Assembly: GCA_027491215.1 (NCBI GenBank)
Contig: JAIXWP010000028.1
Coordinates: forward strand, 1-51,126
DNA from: Flavobacteriales bacterium
GTDB lineage: Bacteria > Bacteroidota > Bacteroidia > Flavobacteriales_D > Sanyastnellaceae
Reading direction: 5' to 3'
Length of the DNA stretch: 51,126 bases
Below are positions 19,247 to 26,653 of this stretch, piece by piece (positions within the stretch are counted from its first letter, which is position 1; every line of letters starts with the position of its first letter). Position numbers and translations under genes: made by a program. Under the pieces are notes generated by a model. It saw only the letters and a list, made by a program, of their open reading frames with translations, had not been told where the DNA came from and did not search any database.

Positions 19247-19990
19247 GTGACCAATATCTATAGACATATCGGACGTTACACATTGATGTTAGTCAATGTA
19301 TTCACGAGACCTGAAAAAAGAAAGTTGTATCGCAAACTTATCATTGATGAAATTGATAAAATTGGGATTCAATCACTCGGTATCGTGGCACTCCTCGCTT
19401 TGTTTATGGGCGCTGTTGTAACACTTCAAACAGCGGCAAACATTGACAGCGGATGGATTCCAAAATGGACGATAGGGTTCACAACTCGACAAACAATGAT
19501 TCTGGAGTTTTCTTCTACCATCGTTTGTCTGATTTTAAGTGGTAAGGTGGGAAGTAATATTGCGTCTGAGATTGGCACTATGCGTATCACAGAGCAAATT
19601 GATGCAATGGATATTATTGGGGTTAACTCTGCTAGTTATCTGGTGCTCCCAAAAATCATCGCGTCAATAATCATATTCCCATTTCTGGTAATCATTGCAA
19701 TGGCCTGTGGAATCACAGCTGGCGCACTTATCGGGACATCCACTGGGGTTATTTCACTAACAGATTATGAATACGGGCTTACCTATTCATTCGAGCCTTT
19801 TCAAGTCTCCTATACTTTGATTAAATCTGTTGTATTCGCATTTATTATTACAAGCGTTTCGTCTTATCACGGTTACTATACCAAGGGCGGAGCGCTTGAA
19901 GTAGGGCAAAGCTCAACACGAGCTGTTGTGTATAGCATTATTCTTATCATGATTTCAAACTACATCCTTACTCAATTGCTGCTTTTATGA
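19247..19990 (+). CDS. mlaE: MlaE-family ABC permease (phospholipid transport)
   Basis: 247 residues with a GTG start. The family core is present: LALFMGAVVTLQTA, ILEFSSTIVCLILSGKVGSNIASEIGTM (split over two segments) and TEQIDAMDIIGVNS. MlaE is the inner-membrane permease of the Mla system, which moves phospholipids between inner and outer membranes. The companion ATPase follows with a 4-nt overlap; the MCE-domain protein MlaD is not in the window. Confidence 0.9.
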   Translation: MTNIYRHIGRYTLMLVNVFTRPEKRKLYRKLIIDEIDKIGIQSLGIVALLALFMGAVVTLQTAANIDSGWIPKWTIGFTTRQTMILEFSSTIVCLILSGKVGSNIASEIGTMRITEQIDAMDIIGVNSASYLVLPKIIASIIIFPFLVIIAMACGITAGALIGTSTGVISLTDYEYGLTYSFEPFQVSYTLIKSVVFAFIITSVSSYHGYYTKGGALEVGQSSTRAVVYSIILIMISNYILTQLLLL

Positions 19991-20751
19991 TTCAAGTAAA
20001 GGACATATCGAAGAGCTTTGAGTCAAATGATGTTTTGAAAAATATCACGATTGATTTCCATCCTGGAAAAGTCAACTTCATTATAGGTCGAAGCGGCTCT
20101 GGAAAATCAGTACTCACAAAGTGTATTGTTGGTTTGATGGAAGTGAATAAGGGTGAGATTTTGTTTGATGGAAGAAATTTCACGGCAATGGATCGCTGGG
20201 ACCGCAGAGGCATTCGTCAAGAAATGGGCATGCTATTTCAAGGAAGCGCCTTGTTTGATAGTATGACGGTAGAAGAGAATGTGATGTTTCCTTTGAAAAT
20301 GTATAGCAACATGACAAAACAGGAAATGCAAGCGAGAGTCGATTTTTGCTTGGAGCGCGTCAACCTTTCAGGAAAAAATAAATTATTCCCAAGTGAGATT
20401 TCAGGTGGTATGCAAAAAAGAACGGGGATCGCGCGGGCCATTTCGATGAATCCAAAATATCTTTTCTGCGATGAGCCCAACAGCGGACTCGATCCTGAAA
20501 CAGCTATTGTGATTGATAATCTCATCAAGGAAATTACTTACGAATTCAACATCACTACTGTTGTGGTGAGTCACGATATGAATTCGGTTATTGAAATTGG
20601 AGACTTCATCAACTTCATTTATAAAGGAGAAATGTGCTGGCAAGGAGATCGAAGTCAGATTCTTCGATCAGATAATGACATTCTCAACAACTTCGTATTT
20701 CCATCAGAATTCATGAAGGAAATCAAGGATGTTCTTCGTCGTGAAAGATAG
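19987..20751 (+). CDS. mlaF: MlaF-type ABC transporter ATP-binding protein
   Basis: 254 residues. Walker A GRSGSGKS (34-41), Q-loop LFQGSALFDSMTVEENV, signature ISGGMQKRTGIARA (about 138-151), Walker B YLFCDEP (158-164) and a switch His in VVSHD. The SGGMQKR signature and the ALFDSMTVEENV stretch are characteristic of MlaF. It energises MlaE. The ATG overlaps the mlaE stop by 4 nt. Confidence 0.92.
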   Translation: MIQVKDISKSFESNDVLKNITIDFHPGKVNFIIGRSGSGKSVLTKCIVGLMEVNKGEILFDGRNFTAMDRWDRRGIRQEMGMLFQGSALFDSMTVEENVMFPLKMYSNMTKQEMQARVDFCLERVNLSGKNKLFPSEISGGMQKRTGIARAISMNPKYLFCDEPNSGLDPETAIVIDNLIKEITYEFNITTVVVSHDMNSVIEIGDFINFIYKGEMCWQGDRSQILRSDNDILNNFVFPSEFMKEIKDVLRRER

Positions 20752-20801
20752 CTATTACGTTAATTTTTAGGGATATAATTGTGTTCACCGAATAAATGTC
20801 T

Positions 20802-20809
20802 TAAATTCG
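20802..20809 (+). promoter_or_regulatory. Putative -7 box TAAATTCG
   Basis: One mismatch from TAnnTTTG, 21 nt before the start at 20831. The same octamer lies upstream of the M43 protease gene at 30255. Confidence 0.35.
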
Positions 20810-20830
20810 GTTGTTGCTTAACACCTCACG

Positions 20831-21472
20831 ATGAACACACTCTACGCAATAGTACTTGGTTGTACTAGCCTTTTCTTAAGTTTCTCTCCTTCCTCTATTT
20901 CTGAAAAACCTGAGGCAAAAGAACGAATTATGGCTTTGGTTCTTTCAGTAGACTCTGTCGATGTTAAGTCAGGGAAAACGCTATATCAATTATGTTTAGG
21001 CTATGAGTTAGGGGGACGTCAATTTGCTTCATGCGCCCCCATGATATTGAAAGATTCATTGTTTGCTGGCGACAGAGTAGTAATCGATGTGGATGCAGAT
21101 GAGCCGGAGTCCTGGAAATATAGAGAGTATCTACCTGATGCAACATTGAGCGGAGATAGTCTGTTAATCACAGGCTGGGTTGAAGGAAGAGGGGAAGAAC
21201 CCTTGAAAATTAATATAACGCAACCTACCGAAACTAGAGAGCTTAATTTTCAGAGTGATTTGTATTTTTTCATAGTGGATCATTTGACGGGTTCAAAAAT
21301 CAAATTTCAAGGAGTTGGTGAAAAGTCAAAAACGTTCCACGTGCACCGAGCGGTTATTGGCACACCAGCCATCGTTTATTTGGATCTGAATTTCGCTCAA
21401 GATACACTAGCGTCTGAAGCCGATCTAGTTTTTGATAAAGCACAAGACAATTGGGTATTCAAAGTGAAATAA
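20831..21472 (+). CDS. Exported protein of unknown function
   Basis: 213 residues. The N terminus (MNTLYAIVLGCTSLFLSFSP) looks like a signal peptide with a Cys at residue 11 that is not in a good lipobox. The rest is predicted to be beta-rich (ITGWVEGRGEEPLKINIT, DLYFFIVDHLTGSKIKFQG), and resembles no family I can name. It stands 79 nt after mlaF and 19 nt before a small lipoprotein gene; nothing in the context fixes its role. Confidence 0.65.
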   Translation: MNTLYAIVLGCTSLFLSFSPSSISEKPEAKERIMALVLSVDSVDVKSGKTLYQLCLGYELGGRQFASCAPMILKDSLFAGDRVVIDVDADEPESWKYREYLPDATLSGDSLLITGWVEGRGEEPLKINITQPTETRELNFQSDLYFFIVDHLTGSKIKFQGVGEKSKTFHVHRAVIGTPAIVYLDLNFAQDTLASEADLVFDKAQDNWVFKVK

Positions 21473-21479
21473 TTCGCTT

Positions 21480-21487
21480 TATCTTTG
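21480..21487 (+). promoter_or_regulatory. -7 box TATCTTTG before the small lipoprotein gene
   Basis: Exact TAnnTTTG ending 4 nt before the ATG at 21492. This supports the reality of the very short ORF. Confidence 0.65.
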
Positions 21488-21491
21488 ATGT

Positions 21492-21623
21492 ATGAAGAAA
21501 GCAATATTCATTTTAGCACTTCTAGGACTAATTGCCACAAGCTGTGCAAGCAATAAGAAAAATCGCTGTAACACCTGTCCGAAGTGGGAAGATAGAGTTG
21601 AAACAGTGGGTGAGGTGAAGTGA
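21492..21623 (+). CDS. 43-residue Cys-rich lipoprotein
   Basis: A short ORF below usual length cut-offs. MKKAIFILALLGLIATSC is a lipoprotein signal with the lipobox Cys at 18. The mature peptide is about 26 residues with a CNTCPKW motif at 26-32, which could bind a metal or form a disulfide. Support comes from the exact -7 box just upstream and the 4-nt overlap (GTGA) with the SprT-like gene. Short CxxCPxW lipoproteins are, as I recall, frequent in flavobacteria, but I know no function for them. Confidence 0.75.
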   Translation: MKKAIFILALLGLIATSCASNKKNRCNTCPKWEDRVETVGEVK

Positions 21624-22243
21624 AAAATTCTACAAATTTAGAGTCTGCATTAGAGCGCTTTTTACCAGAGAGCGCATTAAAACTCGCGTGTGATAAATTA
21701 CGAGAGTATCCCCATCACTTAATCATTACGCAGCCGAGATCAACCAAGCATGGAGATTTTCGAACTGCCGGTCATCGGGGCGATCGACATGAAATTACAG
21801 TAAATGGCAACTTGAATAAGTATGCCTTTTTAGTGACGTTGATGCACGAGTTGGCACACTTGGTTGCGCATGTCAAGTATGGCCCAAGAATCAAACCCCA
21901 CGGTGAAGAGTGGAAGCAAAGTTTTCGCGAAACGCTCGGTCCATTTCTAGAATCAGAGATCTTTCCTGGTCCAATTAGAGCGGCATTACGAATGTATCTG
22001 CGTGATCCGGGCGCAACTACTCATAGCGATTCACGATTATTCCTTGAGCTCTCGCGCTACGATAGAATGAGTCCCAATGTGAAGCTGCTCATAGATGTTC
22101 CTGAGGGTGCCTTGTTTATTTATGGCCGCGAACATCGCGTATTTAAAAAGGGCACTCAGCTGCGCAAACGTTTCCAATGCATCGAGGTCAGCACGAATAC
22201 CGTTTATCTATTCGATCCGGTTGCAAAGGTGATGGTGAAATAG
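21620..22243 (+). CDS. SprT-like zinc metalloprotease-family protein
   Basis: 207 residues with a GTG start overlapping the preceding lipoprotein stop by 4 nt. The metal site is HELAH at 76-80 with a third His at 94 (KPHGEEW), the arrangement of the SprT/Spartan family. The N-terminal half (VNGNLNKYAFLVTLMHELAH) matches the family; the C-terminal 90 residues lack the Cys pairs of a zinc ribbon and end in short beta strands. There is no signal peptide, so it is cytoplasmic. Its substrate is unknown; Spartan proteins cleave DNA-crosslinked proteins, but bacterial members are uncharacterised. Confidence 0.87.
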   Translation: MKNSTNLESALERFLPESALKLACDKLREYPHHLIITQPRSTKHGDFRTAGHRGDRHEITVNGNLNKYAFLVTLMHELAHLVAHVKYGPRIKPHGEEWKQSFRETLGPFLESEIFPGPIRAALRMYLRDPGATTHSDSRLFLELSRYDRMSPNVKLLIDVPEGALFIYGREHRVFKKGTQLRKRFQCIEVSTNTVYLFDPVAKVMVK

Positions 22244-22252
22244 AGATCAATT

Positions 22253-22272
22253 ACAAGTGACAAGTGACAAAT
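22253..22272 (-). repeat. Heptamer repeat (ACAAGTG, reverse of CACTTGT)
   Basis: Three tandem units (ACAAGTG, ACAAGTG, ACAAATT) directly after the SprT-like gene. They match, in reverse orientation, the CATTTGT/CACTTGT array at 35049-35125, so the two spacers share one repeat family. Confidence 0.6.
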
Positions 22273-22277
22273 TAAAA

Positions 22278-22338
22278 TAATTTTGCGTTTCATCCCAATG
22301 AATCGCAGAGCCCCGCTGCAGCGCGGCTTCAATCTTTT
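22278..22338 (+). promoter_or_regulatory. Orphan -7 box TAATTTTG followed by inverted repeat and T-rich tract
   Basis: An exact TAnnTTTG (22278-22285) is followed by a near-perfect GC-rich inverted repeat (22309-22328, one mismatch) and a T run (22334-22338), with no gene of normal size downstream on this strand. It could be a promoter for a transcript of about 50 nt, or the inverted repeat could be the terminator of the SprT-like gene and the box a chance match. Confidence 0.35.
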
Positions 22339-22373
22339 TATTGTGCTTGGCTGAAATTCCGAATTTCGAATCG

Positions 22374-22408
22374 AAAAAGAAAAACCCCATCATTTCTGAC
22401 AGGGTTTT
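22374..22408 (-). terminator. Terminator of the sorting-domain-only gene
   Basis: Stem AAAACCC/GGGTTTT (22381-22387 with 22402-22408) with a small inner TCA-GAAA-TGA hairpin, followed on the minus strand by T-rich sequence. It lies about 40 nt past the stop at 22446. Confidence 0.75.
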
Positions 22409-22445
22409 ACCGATTTGTTTGGGTTAATTACTATAGAATCTGATT

Positions 22446-22781
22446 CTATGTCTTTTGAAATTTCAATGTCTTTACTTTTCCGCTCGCACCAGTAATCTGA
22501 ATAATGTAAATACCTCTGCGAAGAGAATCTACTGCATCCAAACGAACTGCTATACATGCATCGCCTTGTGTATCTGGTTTGATTTGAGAAATGATTTTTC
22601 CTGTAAGGTCTTTGATCACTACCGTAATTTCTTCGTGCACTGGCTCGTCAAATGTGAGCGTGGCTTTCGATTCTACTGGGTTTGGTGAAATAGAAGCAGT
22701 AGCAATTGGGTTATTGCTTTGGGCAATACCTGCTGCGCTTATCAATAGGGCGGTAAATAAGAATAGTATTTGTCTCTTCAT
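22446..22781 (-). CDS. Signal peptide plus T9SS sorting domain only
   Basis: 111 residues. After the signal peptide (cleavage near residue 20, AAGIAQ) only about 10 residues precede a complete type A sorting domain (ASISPNPVESKATLTF, VVIKDLTGKII, GIYIIQI, and a basic end). There is no independent passenger domain. It has its own promoter and terminator, so it does not look like a gene fragment. Possible roles are a small surface protein, a competitor or regulator of T9SS export, or a remnant; none is established. Confidence 0.85.
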   Translation of the reverse strand: MKRQILFLFTALLISAAGIAQSNNPIATASISPNPVESKATLTFDEPVHEEITVVIKDLTGKIISQIKPDTQGDACIAVRLDAVDSLRRGIYIIQITGASGKVKTLKFQKT

Positions 22782-22842
22782 ATACCTGGGGGTTTTATAG
22801 TTTCAAAGCAAACTCCTTGCCTCTTATTTATAAAACGCATAA

Positions 22843-22850
22843 CAAATGTA
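22843..22850 (-). promoter_or_regulatory. -7 box TACATTTG
   Basis: Exact TAnnTTTG on the minus strand, about 62 nt upstream of the start at 22781, giving a leader of about 55 nt for the sorting-domain-only gene. Confidence 0.55.
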
Positions 22851-22911
22851 ATGGTTTCATTTCAATTTGAAAAAGAAACCTAATAGAATGTTTCTGTTGA
22901 TTTACAGTGTT

Positions 22912-23322
22912 TTAAAACTGCTTCAGAAAGATTTCTGGTGTAATTACTGAAATACTAGCCTTTTTGTAGTCCTTCACATTTCTAGTGATTAGAACGGTCA
23001 AGCCGTGATCTAGGGCACAAGAATATTGTAATGCATCTTCAAAATCACTGAAGTCTGAGGCAAGAGCAAGATCTATTGTCCTAGAGTCTACCTTAAGAAC
23101 ATTCACTAAGGTTTTAAATTGAGAAATAATCTGCCTAGAATGACGTGTGCTGTATTGTGAGCGCAGCACATAGTCAATGTTAGAGAAGGAAAGTGATGAT
23201 ACAAAAAGCTTAACCTTACTTCTATCCGCTAGCGAAAAAAGTATTTCAGCATGGGTGTTAAAGGGTTCCCTTCCTGATAAGAGATCAATACACACATCTG
23301 TGTCTACAAATGCTTTGATCAT
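22912..23322 (-). CDS. PIN-domain toxin (VapC-like)
   Basis: 136 residues. PIN-domain acidic residues are present: D7 in FVDTDVCIDLL, the central cluster in DFSDFEDALQY, and a C-terminal Asp in ITRNVKDY. These would bind Mg or Mn for RNA cleavage. The length is typical of VapC-type toxins. The antitoxin gene ends 1 nt upstream and both are read from the same promoter. The target (tRNA, rRNA or other) is unknown. Confidence 0.88.
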   Translation of the reverse strand: MIKAFVDTDVCIDLLSGREPFNTHAEILFSLADRSKVKLFVSSLSFSNIDYVLRSQYSTRHSRQIISQFKTLVNVLKVDSRTIDLALASDFSDFEDALQYSCALDHGLTVLITRNVKDYKKASISVITPEIFLKQF

Positions 23323-23323
23323 T

Positions 23324-23569
23324 CTACTTAGTGTATTTTTTTAGTATGCGCTTTTTGTATTCTGCTTTGGGATCAGCTGCACTGCTCAAAGATGCAACAC
23401 CAGATAAACTCCTAACAAGGGGTGTGATTTCTAGCGCATTCTGTTCTTGAGTGAGGAGGTTCAAATATGACTCTACAAGTTGCGAAAGACTAGTGTTCTT
23501 TTTTCTCGCATAAAGCTTTGCCTTTTCGATAATGTCCTCGTCTAGCTTAAGTGTGAGCTTTGTATTCAT
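23324..23569 (-). CDS. Antitoxin of the PIN toxin (DUF6364/ribbon-helix-helix type)
   Basis: 81 residues. The N terminus MNTKLTLKLDEDIIEKAKLY followed by ARKKNTSLSQLVESYL fits a ribbon-helix-helix DNA-binding fold: a beta strand and two helices, as in DUF6364 antitoxins. The C-terminal half (VRSLSGVASLSSAADPKAEY) would wrap the toxin. It precedes the toxin gene by 1 nt, the standard order, and a palindromic operator overlaps its promoter. Confidence 0.86.
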   Translation of the reverse strand: MNTKLTLKLDEDIIEKAKLYARKKNTSLSQLVESYLNLLTQEQNALEITPLVRSLSGVASLSSAADPKAEYKKRILKKYTK

Positions 23570-23575
23570 GGCAAT

Positions 23576-23614
23576 TAATTATACGTGCAAATATAAAAAA
23601 ATTATACGTATAAT
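23576..23614 (-). promoter_or_regulatory. Promoter and operator of the toxin-antitoxin operon
   Basis: On the minus strand an exact -7 box TATATTTG (23595 to 23588) is flanked by a perfect 14-bp palindrome ATTATACGTATAAT (23601-23614) on the upstream side and a second half site ACGTATAATTA (23586 to 23576) over the likely start point. The repeated ACGTATAAT units around the -7 box are what an autoregulating antitoxin dimer would bind. Confidence 0.75.
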
Positions 23615-23619
23615 ATTTG

Positions 23620-25698
23620 CTAAAACTGCCATCTCAATTGAACGGTCACATCACCGCGGCGATTGCCTGCAATTTCATTGGTGCCGCTGCTGATGACATT
23701 GCGATCTGTGTAAATCCATTGGGCGTAGCGTACCCAAAGATCTACGCCGCGCTTGATGTCCCACTTCACCAATCCATACATTCGCTGCCCTTGACCATAG
23801 TAACCCGGAATGCTGAATGCGTAAAGAACATCGGATTCGTAGGCGTAAATTCTTGTATCGTATGATGGGGTGTTAAACAACGCATAACGAACGTTCAAGC
23901 TGATTTTAGATCCCATCTTTTTCCAGATAACATCTTGATAGCACATGAATCCACTTGCTCTGCCCTCATTCTCTTTTTCATAAACATTCCATTCCAAACG
24001 GCTACGCATCTGCACGTTTGGGTGAGGTTGATAGGTAGCATTTACTCTAAAGTTTTGCTGTCGCTCTGGAACAGGATAATCAACCAATTCTCCTTCTTCA
24101 CCTGCATCCTCACTACCATTTCGCACGCGATAGCGGATATAGAAATCTTGCTTTTTATCAGGCTTGTAATTCAACTGAAATAAATAATCACTATTTCTTG
24201 AAGGTGCTTGCACATTAAAGCGCAACCATGGATAAACAATCTGATCACTGTACGCAGTCAAGGTCCAGCCTTTTGCAATGTTTGCTTCCATCCCCACAAA
24301 AAGACCACGTTCATTTTGCGGAGTCGTACTTTCTGCAAATACATTGAAATATTGAACTTGATAATCTTTTGAAAAATGACGATGCACAGCACTCACGGAA
24401 ATACGAGGGTGAATAGAGGCGATCATTCCATTCAACGCAGCTACGCCACCATTTGCACTTCGAGAAATTTCACCAAAGAAATTGAAGTTTTTAAATACTT
24501 TTTGATAATCAAATCCAATATTGGTATTCTCGCGACCAGAGAATCGATAGAGTTGATATAACTGAGCTCTCGGCTGCAAATCGCTCGAATATTCTAATCG
24601 TGCTGCTGTTAAGCCGGCGCTAAAAGTTCGTGTAGAATACTTAATATTTCCCGCATAAATTCTTTCGTCTATGGTATGCTTATCCGCAAGCTCGTTTGCG
24701 GTTCTATGAAAACCACTATTGAGTAGGCTTGATACTATGATATTGTCATCTGTAATAGTAGTATCTTCAATCGATACGACATTTCCATCCATTTTTTTTA
24801 TGGAAGCCAATGCAGTGATTTCAAATTTTCCTAGCGCTATTGTTGTACCCGCTCCGCGCAGATATAAACTTTCATTTACCGATGAATAGGGACGCAGTCC
24901 TTGTGCGTTCTTTTTAACGTTCATCACGAACGGAGATTTACCAAATCCTAATCCATTCCAAAAGGTAAGGCCTTGCCCGAACTGTGCTTGAAAGTCGCCA
25001 AGTGCAATAGCTTTTATGCGATTATTATTTCGGATAAATAAATGTGCGCTGTAAAAGTCAGGACCATTATTCAAACTTTCGCCCGCATCTTTTTCGAGAG
25101 TGAAGCCAGCGGAAATATTTTTGCGATAGGTGAAACGATATCTGCTGTACATATAATCCGGACTCCCTAGAAAATCCGCCGCCTCGCCCGATACCTCATC
25201 TGGCAAATAACCTTTTTGTTCTTGCAACGTTCTTCTGTAGCGCAAGAACAAATCGCTACTCCCTTCCTTCAAAATATTTTTCCAAGAAAAATCTTCAAGT
25301 AGGCCAGCAGCTTGCACCGTAACAAAAGGTTGAATGATGCGAATGGTATTAATGTCAAATCCACGAATCGATTGCAATTCATAAATACTGCGCAATGCTC
25401 CGAAGGTGGAAATGTGTTTTTGCAATGCGTTGATTTGAATATCTGTCAATAGATATAAATCACGCAAATCCTCGGCGCTTGCGCGATTTAGATTGATGGG
25501 GTGTTCGTAATAGTAACTTAGATCTTCAAATAAATTCGTGTAATCGAGTTCGACCGTTTCGTCGAGTGTGGACACAATTACTTCTATACGTTGCTCAATA
25601 ATATTCTGCTTATTCAAATCCTGATCAGGCTGTGCAAAAGCAATTGCGCTCGCGAGAAGCAAGACGAGTAATCCGAATATTTTTTTCAAGAAAACCAT
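23620..25698 (-). CDS. Exported ComEA-like helix-hairpin-helix protein with beta-rich C-terminal region
   Basis: 692 residues. Signal peptide 1-22 (LLASAIAFAQ). Residues about 67-125 form a tandem HhH region of the ComEA type (INLNRASAEDLRDLYLL, IYELQSIRGFDINTIR). The remaining 550 residues are rich in alternating aromatic/polar strands (FQAQFGQGLTFWNGLGF, FNVRYALFNTPSY-like segments) and end in RRGDVTVQLRWQF, with the terminal Phe typical of outer-membrane barrels. The architecture is known in Bacteroidota but uncharacterised. It overlaps the stop of the PorV-like gene by 1 nt (25698), so the two are one operon. DNA binding by the HhH part at the cell surface is an inference. Confidence 0.8.
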   Translation of the reverse strand: MVFLKKIFGLLVLLLASAIAFAQPDQDLNKQNIIEQRIEVIVSTLDETVELDYTNLFEDLSYYYEHPINLNRASAEDLRDLYLLTDIQINALQKHISTFGALRSIYELQSIRGFDINTIRIIQPFVTVQAAGLLEDFSWKNILKEGSSDLFLRYRRTLQEQKGYLPDEVSGEAADFLGSPDYMYSRYRFTYRKNISAGFTLEKDAGESLNNGPDFYSAHLFIRNNNRIKAIALGDFQAQFGQGLTFWNGLGFGKSPFVMNVKKNAQGLRPYSSVNESLYLRGAGTTIALGKFEITALASIKKMDGNVVSIEDTTITDDNIIVSSLLNSGFHRTANELADKHTIDERIYAGNIKYSTRTFSAGLTAARLEYSSDLQPRAQLYQLYRFSGRENTNIGFDYQKVFKNFNFFGEISRSANGGVAALNGMIASIHPRISVSAVHRHFSKDYQVQYFNVFAESTTPQNERGLFVGMEANIAKGWTLTAYSDQIVYPWLRFNVQAPSRNSDYLFQLNYKPDKKQDFYIRYRVRNGSEDAGEEGELVDYPVPERQQNFRVNATYQPHPNVQMRSRLEWNVYEKENEGRASGFMCYQDVIWKKMGSKISLNVRYALFNTPSYDTRIYAYESDVLYAFSIPGYYGQGQRMYGLVKWDIKRGVDLWVRYAQWIYTDRNVISSGTNEIAGNRRGDVTVQLRWQF

Positions 25699-26513
25699 TA
25701 GAAACCTTTAGGGCAATAGGATAATGCAATTTGTGGTGAAAACCCTAAGGCACTATGATAGGATGCCGATATGTCTGCTTTGAAATTTTCATTTCTCCAA
25801 CCAAAACCAAAAGCGCTTAGCGTTGGATTGGATGCAAAGCCAGCACGTACAACGAATGCGTCGATGATGAAATATTCGATGGCTCCAGAGCCAACTACTT
25901 TCTGCTGCGTTGTCTGTTGCACTTGTCCACTCAACTGAACTTTTTCAGAAAAAACATAAGTTGCTCCCATGCGCAGAGTAGACGGCGCTCTCTCATCATT
26001 GTAGTCTGCGATTTTAGCACGGTTCGCATTTTCGATGTGACCGGCAAGAATCAGTGATTTGTTTAGCATGTAACGAAATCCACCTTCAACAGAAAAAGCG
26101 CGACTTACTCCATAACCTTCAGCGATGCGTAGACTATGATAATTCATTTGTACACCCACCGAAAATTTTTCACCTAATTTCATCGCATACGCAAGACCCG
26201 ATTTTGCTTGGGTAAAAGCACTGTATCCAAAGCTTTGATAAGCTAATCCAAAGACACCTTTTCCTACCGGAGTGGCAACAGTAATTCCGCGGTCACCGAG
26301 TTCCTTGATCATGAAACGGTTTTGATAATACGCACCCGCAGTAAGTGATTTTAAATCTGCTAGACCAGCTTGGTTATGAAAAGTAGACCACTCATCATTA
26401 ATCGTTACGGATGTTCCTGCAAGGCCCGCTGCACGCGCTCCCTCGGCGCTTTGCGCAAACATCACAACCGAACATAATATGCCCAAAAGGGTAGTAAGAA
26501 TTTTATTGATCAA
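25698..26513 (-). CDS. PorV/PorQ-family-like outer-membrane beta-barrel protein
   Basis: 271 residues with a TTG start (the only start that keeps the signal peptide, MINKILTTLLGILCSVVMFAQ). The mature start AEGARAAGLAGTSVTINDEW followed by FHNQAGLA is the pattern of PorV/PorQ and FadL-like barrels. The rest alternates strands with aromatic belts. PorV proper shuttles T9SS cargo, but this protein is shorter (PorV is about 390), so it is a family relative and not PorV itself. It is followed with 1-nt overlap by the HhH barrel gene, suggesting that the two act together. Confidence 0.78.
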   Translation of the reverse strand: MINKILTTLLGILCSVVMFAQSAEGARAAGLAGTSVTINDEWSTFHNQAGLADLKSLTAGAYYQNRFMIKELGDRGITVATPVGKGVFGLAYQSFGYSAFTQAKSGLAYAMKLGEKFSVGVQMNYHSLRIAEGYGVSRAFSVEGGFRYMLNKSLILAGHIENANRAKIADYNDERAPSTLRMGATYVFSEKVQLSGQVQQTTQQKVVGSGAIEYFIIDAFVVRAGFASNPTLSAFGFGWRNENFKADISASYHSALGFSPQIALSYCPKGF

Positions 26514-26641
26514 GGCTAAAAAGAATAGGTGGTGAAAGTAGTTAAAAATCTTGATTCTTCTAGCCGGGGCTCATTACTGTTTTGGTTATGGTTAGGTTAA
26601 TTGTAAAGCTATTTCATGACGGGGCATTTTCCGTTTCTTCT

Positions 26642-26649
26642 TAACTTCG
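26642..26649 (+). promoter_or_regulatory. Putative -7 box TAACTTCG of the proline dehydrogenase gene
   Basis: One mismatch from TAnnTTTG, 4 nt before the ATG at 26654, again with an almost absent leader. Confidence 0.45.
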
Positions 26650-26653
26650 CTGC

